From: Closterium sp. NIES-65
Taxonomy: Eukaryota; Streptophyta; Zygnematophyceae; Desmidiales; Closteriaceae
Direction: 5' to 3'
NCBI GenBank assembly: GCA_948144175.1
Contig: CANXME010002096.1
Coordinates: 1,674,001-1,738,000 of the forward strand
DNA length: 64,000 bases
The position numbers and the translations under genes are program-made. The notes below the pieces were generated by a model, which was not told where the DNA came from, ran no database searches, and was given only the letters and a program-made list of their open reading frames with translations. Below are positions 48,007-58,729 of this stretch, piece by piece (position 1 is the stretch's first letter; each line of letters starts with the position of its first letter).

Positions 48007-51000
48007 AAATTGGGCCAACTACTGACGAGACTGCCTGCTCGCCCAACCACACCGACCCTCACCGAGTCACAGTACCGATTCACGCCATCGATCGGGCTCG
48101 GATGAATAAGGAGGGTACAGCGACGGATTGCCCAGTACTGATCCACGGGAAAATACAGGGAGCAGCAGTCAAGATTTTCATCGACGGAGGAGCTAGCCAC
48201 AGTTTAGTTAATACCGCAACCGCACGAAAACTTCAACTGACACTTAGCCGATGTTTACCTGAGATTGATGCGCGCTTAGTCGACGGCACGCCGCTGGCCA
48301 TACGGGAGAAGGTGGAGAGAGTAAAAGTTCGCTGCGGGGGGAACTTCGGGTTTACACAGGAAATGCTCGCGACGACACTGGATGGGCACGACATTTTATT
48401 GGGACGTGATTGGTTGCGACGTTACAATCCGAGAATCGACTGGACGACGGGCAGCTGCACTGTGCGAAGTAGTGGTAACTGGGTCGAACTACCACGCTGG
48501 CAGTCGCCTGAGTCATCGACGGTCCACGTCAACGCCATCACAATGAAACGAGCAGTCGCCGCTGGAGCTGACGTGTATGCAGTAGACATCGCAGTGGTAG
48601 AAAAAGATGAGCAGCCGAGTGATTTCCAGAAATTGCTGACAGCGGTACCGCCGGAGCTACAAGAGCTATTGAAACGGTACCCGGGAATTTTCCCCGACGA
48701 CTTACCGGAAGGACTGCCACCTCAGCGGGCGCACGACCATAGGATAGAGTTAGAGCCGGGGGCACAGCCAACTGTACAGCGCCAGTTCAGACTGACACAG
48801 CCGGAGCTCGACGAACTGGGGAAGCAGTTAGATTACCTGTTAGCAAAGCAGTTTATCCGACCGAGCTCGTCGCCGTTCGCCGCACCGATACTATTCACAC
48901 CAAAAAAAGACGGAGGTTTTCGCATGTGCATCGATTACCGAGCGCTCAACAGGGTTACAATAAAGTCACGATACCCCATTCCCCAAGCCGACGAACTGAT
49001 CGACCAACAGCGAACAGCACGGGTGTTCTCGAAAATAGATCTACGGGGAGGTTACCACCAAATTAGAGTCGAACCATCGGACTGCGCCAAGACAGCTTTT
49101 AGAACTAGGTACGGGTCGTTCGAGTACACCGTGATGCCTTTCGGGCTAACCAACGCACCCGCAACATTCCAGATGACCATGAACGAGGCGTTTAGACCAC
49201 TTTTAGATAAGTGCGTGATCGTCTACCTCGACGACATTCTCGTCTACAGCCGCGATAAGCAGCAGCATTTAGCGGACCTGGAAGCAGTGTTTAAAATTCT
49301 CGAGGAGCATCGTTTATTGACTAAGGGGTCTAAGTGCGAGTTTTTTCGGGATAGGTTAGAATTTTTGGGGCACGTTATTTCAGAGGCTGGGGTTGAGATT
49401 GACCCGAAGAAGCTGGATACGGTCAAAGCTTGGCACCCCCCGACAAACATCACGGAGCTGCAGAGTTTTTTGGGTTTCGTTAATTATGTCCGTCGATTCG
49501 TGCCTGACATGGCCCGCTTAACTGCCCCACTGACGGATCTGCTGCGGAAAGGGGTCGCTTTTACGTGGGGGGAGAAAGAGCATGCTGCCTTCTCTACCCT
49601 GAAAACTGTTCTCTGTTCACCACCTGTCCTGCGCATTGCCGACCCACACCGCCCATTCGAAGTCATTACTGACGCAAGCGACATCGCCATCGGAGCCGTA
49701 CTGTTACAGGATTTCGGGAACGGCCTACAGCCCATCGCATACGAATCACGAAAACTGCACCCACCTGAGAAGAATTACCCGATACACGATCGCGAAATGC
49801 TTGCGATCGTGCATGCGTTCAAAGTGTGGCGCTGTTACTTGACCGGCGCAGACGTGACAGTACGGACAGACCACAAATCTCTACAGTACCTCCGCGCACA
49901 GCCTCACCTCAACCCACGACAGATTCGATGGCTCGATTTCCTCGAGTCGAATTTTCACTACACGGTCACCTACAAAAAAGGAGCATCAAATATCGCCGAT
50001 GCACTGACTCGCCCTACTGCCCAGATTCACGCGATACTACTCGCCCAGACCAGCCCACTGCTGACAGGCCTATTTACCCACGGATACCAAACCGACCCGT
50101 TCTTTACAGGAGGCAACTCGCAGCAGTTCGCAGCAGCACGAGGGATCTATTACGTAAAGGTTGGGACCGACCGCATTTGGGTACCCGGGTATACACTACT
50201 ACGGGAATTACTGTTACAAGAGGCACACGACGGAGTTACCTCAGGACATTTCGGGGTAGAAAAAACACGACAGCAGCTGCAGCGGTATTATTACTGGCCA
50301 GAAATGTTGACCGACATCCAACGACACGTAGCATCGTGTCCCACCTGCCAGGTCATGAAATCATCACGGAAGCGGCCGGCAGGACAGTTGCAGCCGATCC
50401 CACCCCCAGAGCGTGCTTGGCAGCAGGTGACGATGGACTTCGTCACGGGGTTACCGGCCGGGGCGAGTGGGAACGACGCGATCTTGGTCGCCGTCGATCG
50501 ACTGACGAAGATGGCACATTTCGCAGCATGCAAGAAATCAATCACAGCCGAAGAAACAGCCCGCCTCTTCATCACCACCGTCGTTCGCCTCCACGGGATA
50601 CCATCGGCAATCATCAGCGACCGCGACACGAAATTCACCAGCAACTTCTGGCGGAACCTGTGGCAGCAGTTCGGCACACGAATTCAATTCAGTTCATCCT
50701 ATCACCCCGAAACCGACGGACAGACGGAACGGACAAACCAAACAATGGAGCAGCTGATTCGAGCCACGTGCGACGATCCGAACACGTGGGAACATCAGCT
50801 GCCGCTCATCGAGTTCGCGTACAACAACGCACCATCAGCCACGACGCAACAGTCACCGTTTTACCTGAACTACGGACAGGACCCAACAGTACCCATGACC
50901 CCACACCCCGACAATCCAGTCCCACGAGCCCAACAGTTCGCCGAGATTTTGCAAGCAGCACGGACCAGGGCAGCAGACGCAATTAAAAAAGCCAACATCA

Positions 51001-51494
51001 TCGCTAAACGAAACGCCGATCGCCACCGTCGACCTGTCACTTACCAGCCAGACGACCTGGTACTACTCGATACCCAGAACCTCCGCCTGCCCATCACTCC
51101 AAAACTTCGCCCCCGATATTGTGGGCCATTTCGCATCAGCCACATGATCACACCCGTCACCGCCCACCTCCTCCTCCCTGCTGACTGGTACGTCAGCCCG
51201 TCATTCCACGTCAGCCTACTTCGCCCTTACATACCATCCACGAGCCAACTGCCACGAAATCGCCCAGCCAGCATGACACGTCCCCCAACCGAACCACTAA
51301 TCACCCCTGAAAAAATCCTCAGCCACCGAGTCCGCAACCCTCGGGGAGCACGACGGATCGAATTCCTAATTCGCTGGAAGGATCGAACGCCCACAGAAGA
51401 CAACTGGGTCCCCCTGGATAAAATTGAGAACCACCCTGTCTTCACCGAGTATCTGCGAAGCCGAAATTTCCGCGACGTCCATGCGCTCTCGTAA
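47883..51494 (+). CDS. pol: Gypsy pol polyprotein with chromodomain
   Basis: Opens at 47883 after a TAG in this frame and overlaps gag by about 120 bp in the -1 frame. Its first ATG is 47928, but it is most likely made only as Gag-Pol. Numbering from 47898: retropepsin IDGGAS (D96); RT with YLDD at 443-446; RNase H ITDAS (D592); integrase zinc finger H..H with C814/C817; integrase catalytic D847, D908 and E944 (D-35-E); C-terminal chromodomain about 1138-1190 (RRIEFLIRWKDRTPTEDNW). Chromodomains of this type direct insertion into marked chromatin (family knowledge). Ends TAA at 51492, 28 bp before the 3' LTR. No internal stops. Confidence 0.95.
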   Translation, partial: RALLCLQPAGPSQERMSRRAEASRSRAGEGVSEAGKRQQSVEIGPTTDETACSPNHTDPHRVTVPIHAIDRARMNKEGTATDCPVLIHGKIQGAAVKIFIDGGASHSLVNTATARKLQLTLSRCLPEIDARLVDGTPLAIREKVERVKVRCGGNFGFTQEMLATTLDGHDILLGRDWLRRYNPRIDWTTGSCTVRSSGNWVELPRWQSPESSTVHVNAITMKRAVAAGADVYAVDIAVVEKDEQPSDFQKLLTAVPPELQELLKRYPGIFPDDLPEGLPPQRAHDHRIELEPGAQPTVQRQFRLTQPELDELGKQLDYLLAKQFIRPSSSPFAAPILFTPKKDGGFRMCIDYRALNRVTIKSRYPIPQADELIDQQRTARVFSKIDLRGGYHQIRVEPSDCAKTAFRTRYGSFEYTVMPFGLTNAPATFQMTMNEAFRPLLDKCVIVYLDDILVYSRDKQQHLADLEAVFKILEEHRLLTKGSKCEFFRDRLEFLGHVISEAGVEIDPKKLDTVKAWHPPTNITELQSFLGFVNYVRRFVPDMARLTAPLTDLLRKGVAFTWGEKEHAAFSTLKTVLCSPPVLRIADPHRPFEVITDASDIAIGAVLLQDFGNGLQPIAYESRKLHPPEKNYPIHDREMLAIVHAFKVWRCYLTGADVTVRTDHKSLQYLRAQPHLNPRQIRWLDFLESNFHYTVTYKKGASNIADALTRPTAQIHAILLAQTSPLLTGLFTHGYQTDPFFTGGNSQQFAAARGIYYVKVGTDRIWVPGYTLLRELLLQEAHDGVTSGHFGVEKTRQQLQRYYYWPEMLTDIQRHVASCPTCQVMKSSRKRPAGQLQPIPPPERAWQQVTMDFVTGLPAGASGNDAILVAVDRLTKMAHFAACKKSITAEETARLFITTVVRLHGIPSAIISDRDTKFTSNFWRNLWQQFGTRIQFSSSYHPETDGQTERTNQTMEQLIRATCDDPNTWEHQLPLIEFAYNNAPSATTQQSPFYLNYGQDPTVPMTPHPDNPVPRAQQFAEILQAARTRAADAIKKANIIAKRNADRHRRPVTYQPDDLVLLDTQNLRLPITPKLRPRYCGPFRISHMITPVTAHLLLPADWYVSPSFHVSLLRPYIPSTSQLPRNRPASMTRPPTEPLITPEKILSHRVRNPRGARRIEFLIRWKDRTPTEDNWVPLDKIENHPVFTEYLRSRNFRDVHALS
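47985..48026 (+). promoter_or_regulatory. Programmed -1 ribosomal frameshift signal
   Basis: Slippery heptamer G GGA AAC at 47985-47991, with GGA and AAC in the gag frame. A 7-nt spacer is followed by a perfect 8-bp stem: GTCAGTAG (47999-48006) with CTACTGAC (48019-48026), around a 12-nt loop. The gag stop lies within the 5' arm. A -1 slip at the heptamer leads straight into the pol frame (GGG AAA CGC CAG). Heptamer, spacing and hairpin match known retroviral-type signals. Confidence 0.85.
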
Positions 51495-51521
51495 GAGGGG
51501 CCTCCTTGGGGAGGGGGGTAG

Positions 51522-51865
51522 TGTAAGGAAATTCCCTTTTCCTTACTTCGCGTCCCTGCTCAACGCGTACATCACTGTAGCACCTCAGTCAGCACCGTTA
51601 CCACTCGCGACCATCGCATCATTCATCATCCCGCCCTTTTCGCACATCGCATCCCGACCTCACGGCTCGGCTGGTAACCCGCGCTCCGGGCCTACGCTTC
51701 GACACTTTCCCAACCTCAGTCCCAGGCTCGTCGCGCGACAACCACAGTCCATTACCGTTACCACTATTGCTTCGCTATATAATCCTTCGCTCATGCCTTC
51801 GCTCATTTTGTACTCCTGCTTCGATAGTGCAATTCTCGTTCGTTCACTCAATTGCACTCGTAACA
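51522..51865 (+). repeat. 3' LTR of the gypsy chromovirus
   Basis: 344 bp, apparently identical to 46303-46646. Confidence 0.95.
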
Positions 51866-51877
51866 CTTTCTAAAATT

Positions 51878-52425
51878 TTACCCTGTCGCATCAGTGTAAG
51901 ATTATTGTAAAGCCTGGTCAGTTTTTTTTAATGCTGCACGCAATACAGATCCTACTCATCATCAGACATGCCCCAAGGCTGTTCATCGTGGTCATTGTTG
52001 CTGCAGTCAGCCAAGTTTCCAGCCAACCTGGCCTTGTTGTCAAGTCTGACAAACATACCAACTAGCGGAGGTGGCGGTGCCAGCAAGGAAACTGTAACCC
52101 TGGCCAATAGTGGCCCTCTGTGTGCCAGCACAGGATTTGTCAAAGCCGAAATTCCGGCTTCAGTGGCCTTGGTGGAATCCCAGGTTACGGGAAAGTGGGG
52201 GTGGGTGAACCGGGGGGAGGGGGGGGGGGGGGGGTAGGTTACGCGTTACAGGGTAAAACTTGATACGGGATCCGTAAACCCTTGGCCATCAGTGTGCCTT
52301 ACAAAAAAAACCTGACTCATCAGGGTAAATCAACCTCCCCAAAAAAAAACCCTAGCCCATCAGTGTGACCATAAAAAACCACCCTGATTATCAGGGTATC
52401 AGGGTGATTTACACTGATAAAATTA
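51878..52425. repeat. ATCAG(T/G)GT motif tract, right part
   Basis: At least seven further copies of ATCAGTGT or ATCAGGGT, in both orientations, spaced about 30-60 bp apart where dense, with A-rich and C-rich spacers. Near 52380-52420 CCCTGATTATCAGGG forms a palindrome followed by ATCAGGGTG and ACACTGAT. A G-run occupies about 52212-52236. No coding frame. Confidence 0.6.
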
Positions 52426-52429
52426 GGCC

Positions 52430-53448
52430 TGTTCTCAACCCGTGTTTTTTTTCAGAAAATTATTTTTCCCACCCAGTCGTCTCCACTTGGACTGTCCTCC
52501 CCCCTACGTATATGTTCATTTGTGCGTAACACTACACTTACATGGAAACGGCTTTTAGCGTTGCTGCTCTAGCACCACCTCCACTGGAATATCTGTGCCA
52601 CACCAGTGGTAGGTATACAGTAACAAGAGTCGACGGTGCTTTGAGCCTAGTGGCGGATCAATCCTTGTTCACTGCCAGTTCACTAAACGCGGTGAAGAAA
52701 AAGTTTCGATCGAGCTTTCAAGTGCGGTTTTATTGTCAACAGTTCTGAATCGCTCATCGGAATTCGGGGTGACGCACCCGTTCTGCCTGGCACGACGCAG
52801 GGGGGTGACGGTCGACCGAGCGTCAGGGCGGCCAACTCCCTCGCGTGAGTCCCCCGCCAGGCTGGCGCGGGGCGGGCCTCTGCCCACGCCCCCCGCCCCG
52901 GCCCCCCACCCCGAATTCCTACAGAACCCCACGTTGCAGCCGAGGGGTGGCAAACTCGCGCGTGAGCGACGAGGGGCCTATTTACCCCTTCACGGAGGTG
53001 GACATTCGCTTCGCGTTGCCCGCGAGGCCCTAGTAACCCTCTCGGGCTGCCCTCGCCGGGCAGGCGGGTTGGTTGCGAAATTCAAAGGGCCCGACCCCAC
53101 CCTCGTCAACATCGCTGGCCCCTCGGGAGGGGACACGTGGCTCGCCCTCGCCACCCCGACCACCCCCACGCACGGCCCACACAAACCACCCACCTCCGCC
53201 CCTCCGAACCCCGCCATCGAGGGCATGCCCGGTACGGGCCGAAGCCGGAGGCTCGCCCTCGGCCACGACTTGCCTCGTCCGCCGAGCTGCATACTAGGCG
53301 ACCGACGGCTCACGCCCATTTCTTGATGGGGGGTCCCACTCCATCCGTCATTTCTCCATTCCAGCTTCGCTTTCCGATTTCCTCTGCCTCCCTGTCAGCT
53401 CTCTGCGCTCCTCCCCAAACCTTCCGTGATACCGACCGTGGTGTTAGC
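52430..53448. other. Left shoulder of the Crypton-like island
   Basis: 52430-52750 is AT-rich; a 68-codon frame at 52542 (METAFSVAALAPPP) has no recognisable content. From about 52790 the DNA turns GC-rich and stays so to about 63060. 53320-53448 is pyrimidine-rich and probably the leader and promoter side of the plus-strand gene. No terminal repeat recognised. Confidence 0.45.
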
Positions 53449-54571
53449 ATGGCGACCAGAAGGAGAGCACTGCCTGCGACTGAATTCCCCCTCCAGGTGC
53501 CAGTGGGCATCGGTGGGTACATGGTGACGCTGGAGATGAAGGACTACGAAGTCCTTCGCGACGAGAAGGCCGAGTTCACAGAACCTTGCTTCGACCTCGG
53601 CCTCGCGTGAGCGCGCATCCCTAGGTTGCGTTGTTAGTTGTTTAGGGTTCTGCACGTTTTCGTCGGCGTCCTTTCTAGGTCGATGTTGGCCTTGTCGTTT
53701 TCCCGCGTGGTCGACGATGTCCGTCCGCGATGGATGTTTTGGCGCTGCGTCGTCTTATAAACTAGTTTGCCTGTCCTCGACCATTGGCCCTACGTCGGTG
53801 ACGTCCGTCATGCTGCCGGCGACATCACCGTCGTGCGAAACCTTCGTCCGAGTCCGCTTGTCTTGCTGTTCGCGCTTTACCCCGGCGCCCGGCATGGATT
53901 GTAGCTCACCGCGCAAGTGTTTCGCTCCCGCCTTTTCGCCCCCGCTAGTCCCAGGTACGAGCTCGATCGTCTAGGAAAAGGCGATAGGATGATCCTGATC
54001 CGCGGTGCGAGTCTTCGCGCTGCCAGGACGGCGTCGAAGGCGGACTATCTGGTTTTCGGGTCGGCCTTCGCCTTCGAAGCCCTCGCCATCCCCCTGTGCA
54101 CCGGGTGAGTGTTCTGCGCCCGCGAGGTTTGATCCACGCCGACCGCGTTGCTTGTTGTTCCCGGACAGAACCCTGAATCTCTCCGTCGTGCTTGTGTTGG
54201 CAGGGGCGGACCTCTTCCTGGCAGGCACTGCAGCGTCCTGCTTGTTGTGCGCCCTGGCGACCTGCTTTTGCCCGACGAGGAGGAGATCGGGACGTTCTAC
54301 CGCCACCTCGACCCCAAGACCTCCTCCAAGCGGCACGAGGAGGAGGCGGCCAACGTTTTGAGGTGGGACAACGTCGACGGCTAGTCGCGCCGCTCCTTAA
54401 CGGCGTTCATGCCGCCTTGTCTGATGGCTCTTTTCCGTCTCGTAGCGCAGGTTTTTCGGCGAGTGCGTGAAGGCGGAGTTGAACCGTGAGGGAAGGCAGT
54501 GGACGGCTGCGCCTCCTTCCGCCGAAGTCCTCTCCGAACGTCTGGAGAGTCTTGCCGCCCCCATCCGTGAT

Positions 54572-54673
54572 GTGAGTTTCCAACGTCCATGTCGCCTTGT
54601 CGCCTGGGCTATCGTCGTCGAGGCGTCGACTCACCCTTTTCGTCGGCGCCATGTGCTTCGGATGTTGATGCAG
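54572..54673 (+). other. Stopless 3n intron in the plus-strand gene
   Basis: GTGAGT...TTGATGCAG, 102 bp, a multiple of three with no in-frame stop. Retention would add 34 residues without breaking the frame. Splicing joins LAAPIRD to KLPDILKEEV. Confidence 0.6.
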
Positions 54674-56249
54674 AAATTGCCCGACATCCTCAAGGAGGAG
54701 GTCACCGGCACGGGGCTGTTGGCGGTCAACGCGTTCGCGTGGTCGTTGGAACATCTGGACGATGTGTATCGCAGCTACGATCCGCTCATCGTCAAGAACC
54801 CGAAGATGGTCGGCTTGAAGGCGCTCCGACTGGAGCTGCTGCACCACGCGGAGAAGGCCGCGTCGAACAAAGGGGAGGCGGCGCCGACCGTGGGCCGTGG
54901 CGTCGGAACCGGCATCGCTCTGGGTGGGGAGGAGGAGCATGAGAGGGAGGACGTTGAGGGGGGCGGGGAGCACGACGGTGGCTCGGAAGAAGAGGAGGAG
55001 GACGTGGAGCGTGAGGAGGACGACGTGGTTGTCACCGGCGAAGAGGAGGCAGTACAGTTCGCCGGTGAGAAGGTTGCGGATAAGAGCGGCGGCAGCGGAC
55101 CCAAGTTGGGCAAGAAGGCCCGGGGCAGCAGTGGCTCGACCCTGACTAGGATGGCGTCAAAGTCGGCTATCGAGCGTCTGAAGGCGGCGGAGAGGGAGAT
55201 CAAGAAGCTGAGGGAGGAGAAGCTGGTGGCGGAAAAGAGGCTGGAGTTCCAGACGGCCCGGAATGACACGATTTACGGCGTGGTCACCTTGGCCGTGAAC
55301 AAGCTCACTACAGTCGCCGAGGGCGTGACCCATCTCGAGCAGACGTCGGGGAGGAGCATCCAAACGGCGATGGACGCTATGAGGGCGGTCGTGCAGGAGG
55401 CGGTGAGTTATCGCGGCTCCACCCTAGAATTCATGAACACGCAGAGGCTGCCCACCGTGCAGGCCCTGCACTTGACGGCTACTGCTGCACAGGGTAGGCG
55501 ACGGGAGGACGACCTCCTGCTGCTTCGAGGTGTGGCAGATGCTCTCGGCCAGAAGATCAAAACAGTCGTGTCTGCCGAGGTGAAGGCCGCCATGGAGGGC
55601 GAGGCGCAGCGGATCGCCGCTGCCGTGACTGCGAAGGCCGTCCAAGAGCTTAGGGACGACCTGGTGAAGGCGGTCACCTCCGCGACCCAACAGGGCATTG
55701 GCACCGCCGGGTTTAGCCTCCTCCCAACTGCTCTCGCGTCGGTGATGCACGGCGGTCGCGCAACCGCCGAGGAGAGTGGGCCGGCCCCAAGGCAGTTGGG
55801 GAAAAGGGTCGCCGACGAAAAATCCCTGACCGGCGACCAGACCAGCGGCGCTAAGCAAAGCAGAGGACCTGCGGTGAAACGCGGTGTGGGCGTGGATCCT
55901 CCTGCCCCTCCGTATGTTCGTATCCCTGGCGTCCACGACTTGCTGAAAGATGGACTTGGCACGCGACCGAGCGAAGATTTTCGACAGGTCGACGTCGCGC
56001 TCCATGATCCCCAGTCGGTGGTCGGGAAGACCGGTGGGCAGCCCGTGGGGGACAAGCAGCCACAGGCCCCGACCGATCCGCCGAGCGCACACGACGCGCC
56101 ACCGAGCTGCGACAAGGTGAGTCTGGCCGACGAGCTCATGGGTCCGGCGACTGCACAAGGCGCTCGACCGAGCGGCGGCACGGTCCAGATGGCAGACGAC
56201 ATGCACGTCGCAGCGGTGGTCGGCCAGGCGCGCGGGGAGCCTGTTGCGG

Positions 56250-56790
56250 TCCAGCATGTTCAACCCTCGACGAGTACGCCGACTGCGCGACCGACCGGCG
56301 TCACAGCGCAGCTGCCCGACGACCTCTTGCGCCCCGCAGCGGTGGTCGGACAGCAGGGCGGGCCGCCCGGTGCGGGCCAGCATCTTCACCCGTCGACGAG
56401 CACGCCAACCGCACAAGACGCGCGTCCGGCTGGCGTCACGGCGCTGGTCGACGAGCTCTTGCGCCCAGCAGCGGTGGTCGGACAGCAGGGCGGGCCGCCA
56501 GGTACGGGCCAGCATACCCCCATCGCGACGAGTCCGGCGACTGCACAGGACGCGCGTCCGGCTGGCGCCACGGCGCTAGTCGACGAGCTCTTGCGCCCAG
56601 CATCCGTGGTCGGACAGCATGTCCAGCAGGCCGCGACGGGCCAGCATCCCCACACCGCGACGAGTCCTGCCACTGCACGTGACGCGCGACCGGGTGGTGT
56701 CACGGCGCTGGTCGACGAGCTCTTGCGCCCAGCAGCGGTGGTCGGACAGCATGTCCAGCAGGCTGCCGGTGCGGGCAGCTTACCCGTTCA
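56250..56790 (+). repeat. 126-bp coding tandem repeat
   Basis: About four and a half units of 42 residues, each built on (A/T)RPxGVTALVDELLRPA and AVVGQ, a Gln/Gly segment and SPATAQDA. Units 2-4 keep the frame and most residues; the first is divergent (AQLPDDLLRPA). Confidence 0.85.
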
Positions 56791-58407
56791 TGGGGCCATG
56801 GTCGCCGCGGAACCGATCCCGATCCCAACGGCTATTGAGTCTCGGGCGGTCGAGGCTCTAATCACTCAAAAGCCATCGTACGACGAGTATCTGAAATGGC
56901 TCGAGGATCAGGGTCAGAAAACCCCAGTAATTCCTCCGACTCACAGCAACCAGGTGGTCGACCAAGGAGCAGAGGCAGGGAACGTCGCGGCGGCGACTGC
57001 AGGGCCGAGTGGCTCAACGGTGGAGGCGGCTGTGTGGAGAGCGGCGGAAGAGGCCGGCGGGGTGGACAAAGAGATCCTCGCCAGCATCGTGATGCCGGAC
57101 CCGGAAATCGAGGTCATGCGGGAAAAACTACAAGCAGCAGCTCCCACCGTGGGAGCGCAACAGGGTGCACCAGCCGCCTCGACTGCTCCTGCGGAGGACC
57201 ATAGCGCGGCTGGCGCCAAATCCCCCCCGGCCACAACCGGTGAGGTCGGCGATGGGAAGTAGAAGCGCAAGGGCAAGGACAAGGCGAAGGGCGGCCCGCC
57301 GAAGGTCGGCTCTTCCAAGGGGACGTCCAAAGCGGCCGCGCAGGGTCGGAAGGGTTCAGGCGTCCGCGTTGACCCTTCAAGTTGGCTGGCCGTCTCGGAG
57401 ATGAAGTTTGGGAAGAAGAGCCGTTACATCTGCCGGTCGATGGACAAGTCCGAGGCCGCCTACTGCATCGATGTCGCCGTTTTGTCTTTCGACGGCTTCG
57501 TCAGCGACGTGGTTCTCGACGAGTTCGGTGGGGTCAAGGAGGAAGTGATGGCGCAGTATAAGGCGGACTGGAATGTGGCGCGATTGATTCCGGGGGGCAT
57601 GTGGATGGTCATGTGGAGCCGAGGGGCGAACGTCTTTCGCGACAGGTAAGCTTGGCGAATGCTCAATTTGGTGCTCGTTTCGGTCGGTACGCGTGGGCCG
57701 GTCGGTGACGGTGGGTATTCCTGGTGTGTTTCGCAGGTTCCAATAGGTGGTCGTGGAATACAACTGGATAACCGGAGCCGACCGCGCAGCTCTCATGTTG
57801 GCTCTTCGCCCGGCGGTGTGGTTCGGCGACCTTCCGGAGTCGACCGAGCCCGAGAAGGCCGCGAAGAACAAGGTGGCGAGCGACATGATCGCACGCGTTT
57901 CGGTGGCCGCGAAAGTGACGCCCATTCCGGGCGTCGGGTCGGAGCGGTTGTCCGAGATCCTTGCCAGTACTGCGGCCGCGGTGTGGTGTTTTTCGGAGAC
58001 CAATGCCACGGCGGAAGTAGCGGCCGGCGAAGGGGGGGGCGGCAGCGACCGTGCGCGGAGCGTCCAACGAGTTCGCGAGTCGGTGTCGGACCGTCATCGA
58101 GGCGGTGCTTCAGCGGGCGGCCTCCCGGGTGGTCGCCGTAGGGGAGGTCGCCGAAACGGTGACGAAGGACTTGCAGGCGGCTGTGGTGAGGTCGCTGCCT
58201 GAGGTCGGAGAGGAGCGCGAGCACGACGAGCTGATCGCCCGTGTCATGATAGAGAACCTCGCCTTCTGGGGGGACTGCAATGTCAGAGGCCCGAAGCTCA
58301 AGGCTCGCGGTGTCGATTTGCCTATCGGCCCCCAGATGAAGATTATCATTCGGGACAGGGGGGCGAGGCGGCAGCAGCACAAAGGGAAGCAGGTCGCCGA
58401 CGCCTAG

Positions 58408-58729
58408 GTCGTCGAAGGCTGGCCCGCCTACTCGTAGCATGGTCGGCGTGGGTGCAAACGCTGCAGGCTTGAAGACCTACAAACGTTGTTTTGTTGTTTT
58501 GTTGTGCCTCTCCGGCTTAGTGATGCTGAACTTGTTCGTCGGTAGTTTTTCAGAAACGTTGTGAAGTAGGTTTTGTGGTGTGGAGTCAGTTTGATGCATG
58601 AACAACAGACAAACTTCTACTAATTTACAAGTCGAAACAAAGTTGGCAGTAAAAGAAAACCGCCCTCAACCCACCCTCAGTCACACCACGCTCAGCCAGC
58701 AGCACAAGTCGGACCCAGACGCAGTACCC
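58408..58729. other. Gap between the convergent genes of the island
   Basis: About 320 bp, T-rich then A-rich, presumably the 3' ends of both transcripts. TTGTTTTGTTGTTTTGTTG near 58485 is a plausible plus-strand 3'-end signal. No gene. Confidence 0.5.

Larger units (their letters stand above)
46303..51865 (+). mobile_element. Complete Ty3-gypsy chromovirus
   Basis: 344-bp LTRs at 46303-46646 and 51522-51865 that I find identical by eye, both TGTAAGG...GTAACA. Target duplication CTTTC at 46298-46302 and 51866-51870. Primer site TGGTATTCAGAGCC at 46649. Polypurine tract GGGGAGGGGGGTAG ends at 51521. Gag and pol are intact and linked by a -1 frameshift signal. Order PR-RT-RH-INT-chromodomain is that of chromoviruses. 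Identical LTRs mean a very recent insertion. Confidence 0.96.
53449..58407 (+). pseudogene. Multi-exon gene for a very long repeat and coiled-coil protein (partner gene of the recombinase)
   Basis: Proposed exons: 53449-53606 (MATRRRALPATEFPLQ...), 53955-54104, 54225-about 54378, about 54452-54571, 54674-57645, 57737-58407. Introns have donors GTGAGC, GTGAGT, GTGAGT and GTAAGC and CAG acceptors in the right phase; the third intron is uncertain. The product would exceed 1,300 residues: a conserved-looking N-terminus (YELDRLGKGDRMILIRGAS, VLLVVRPGDLLLPDEEEIG), an acidic Glu-rich stretch, a coiled coil (ERLKAAEREIKKLREEKLV), a 42-residue tandem repeat (56250-56790), a Lys/Gly-rich linker and a C-terminal domain (KSRYICRSMDKSEAAYCIDV, EYNWITGADRAALMLALRP). 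In-frame TAGs lie at 57260 and 57744, and a frame slip at the G8 run 58032-58039. I recognise no family. Confidence 0.6.

Noticed and set aside
49826-50986. A 386-codon frame overlapping gypsy pol
   Set aside because: It is a shadow frame; the pol frame carries RNase H and integrase motifs throughout.
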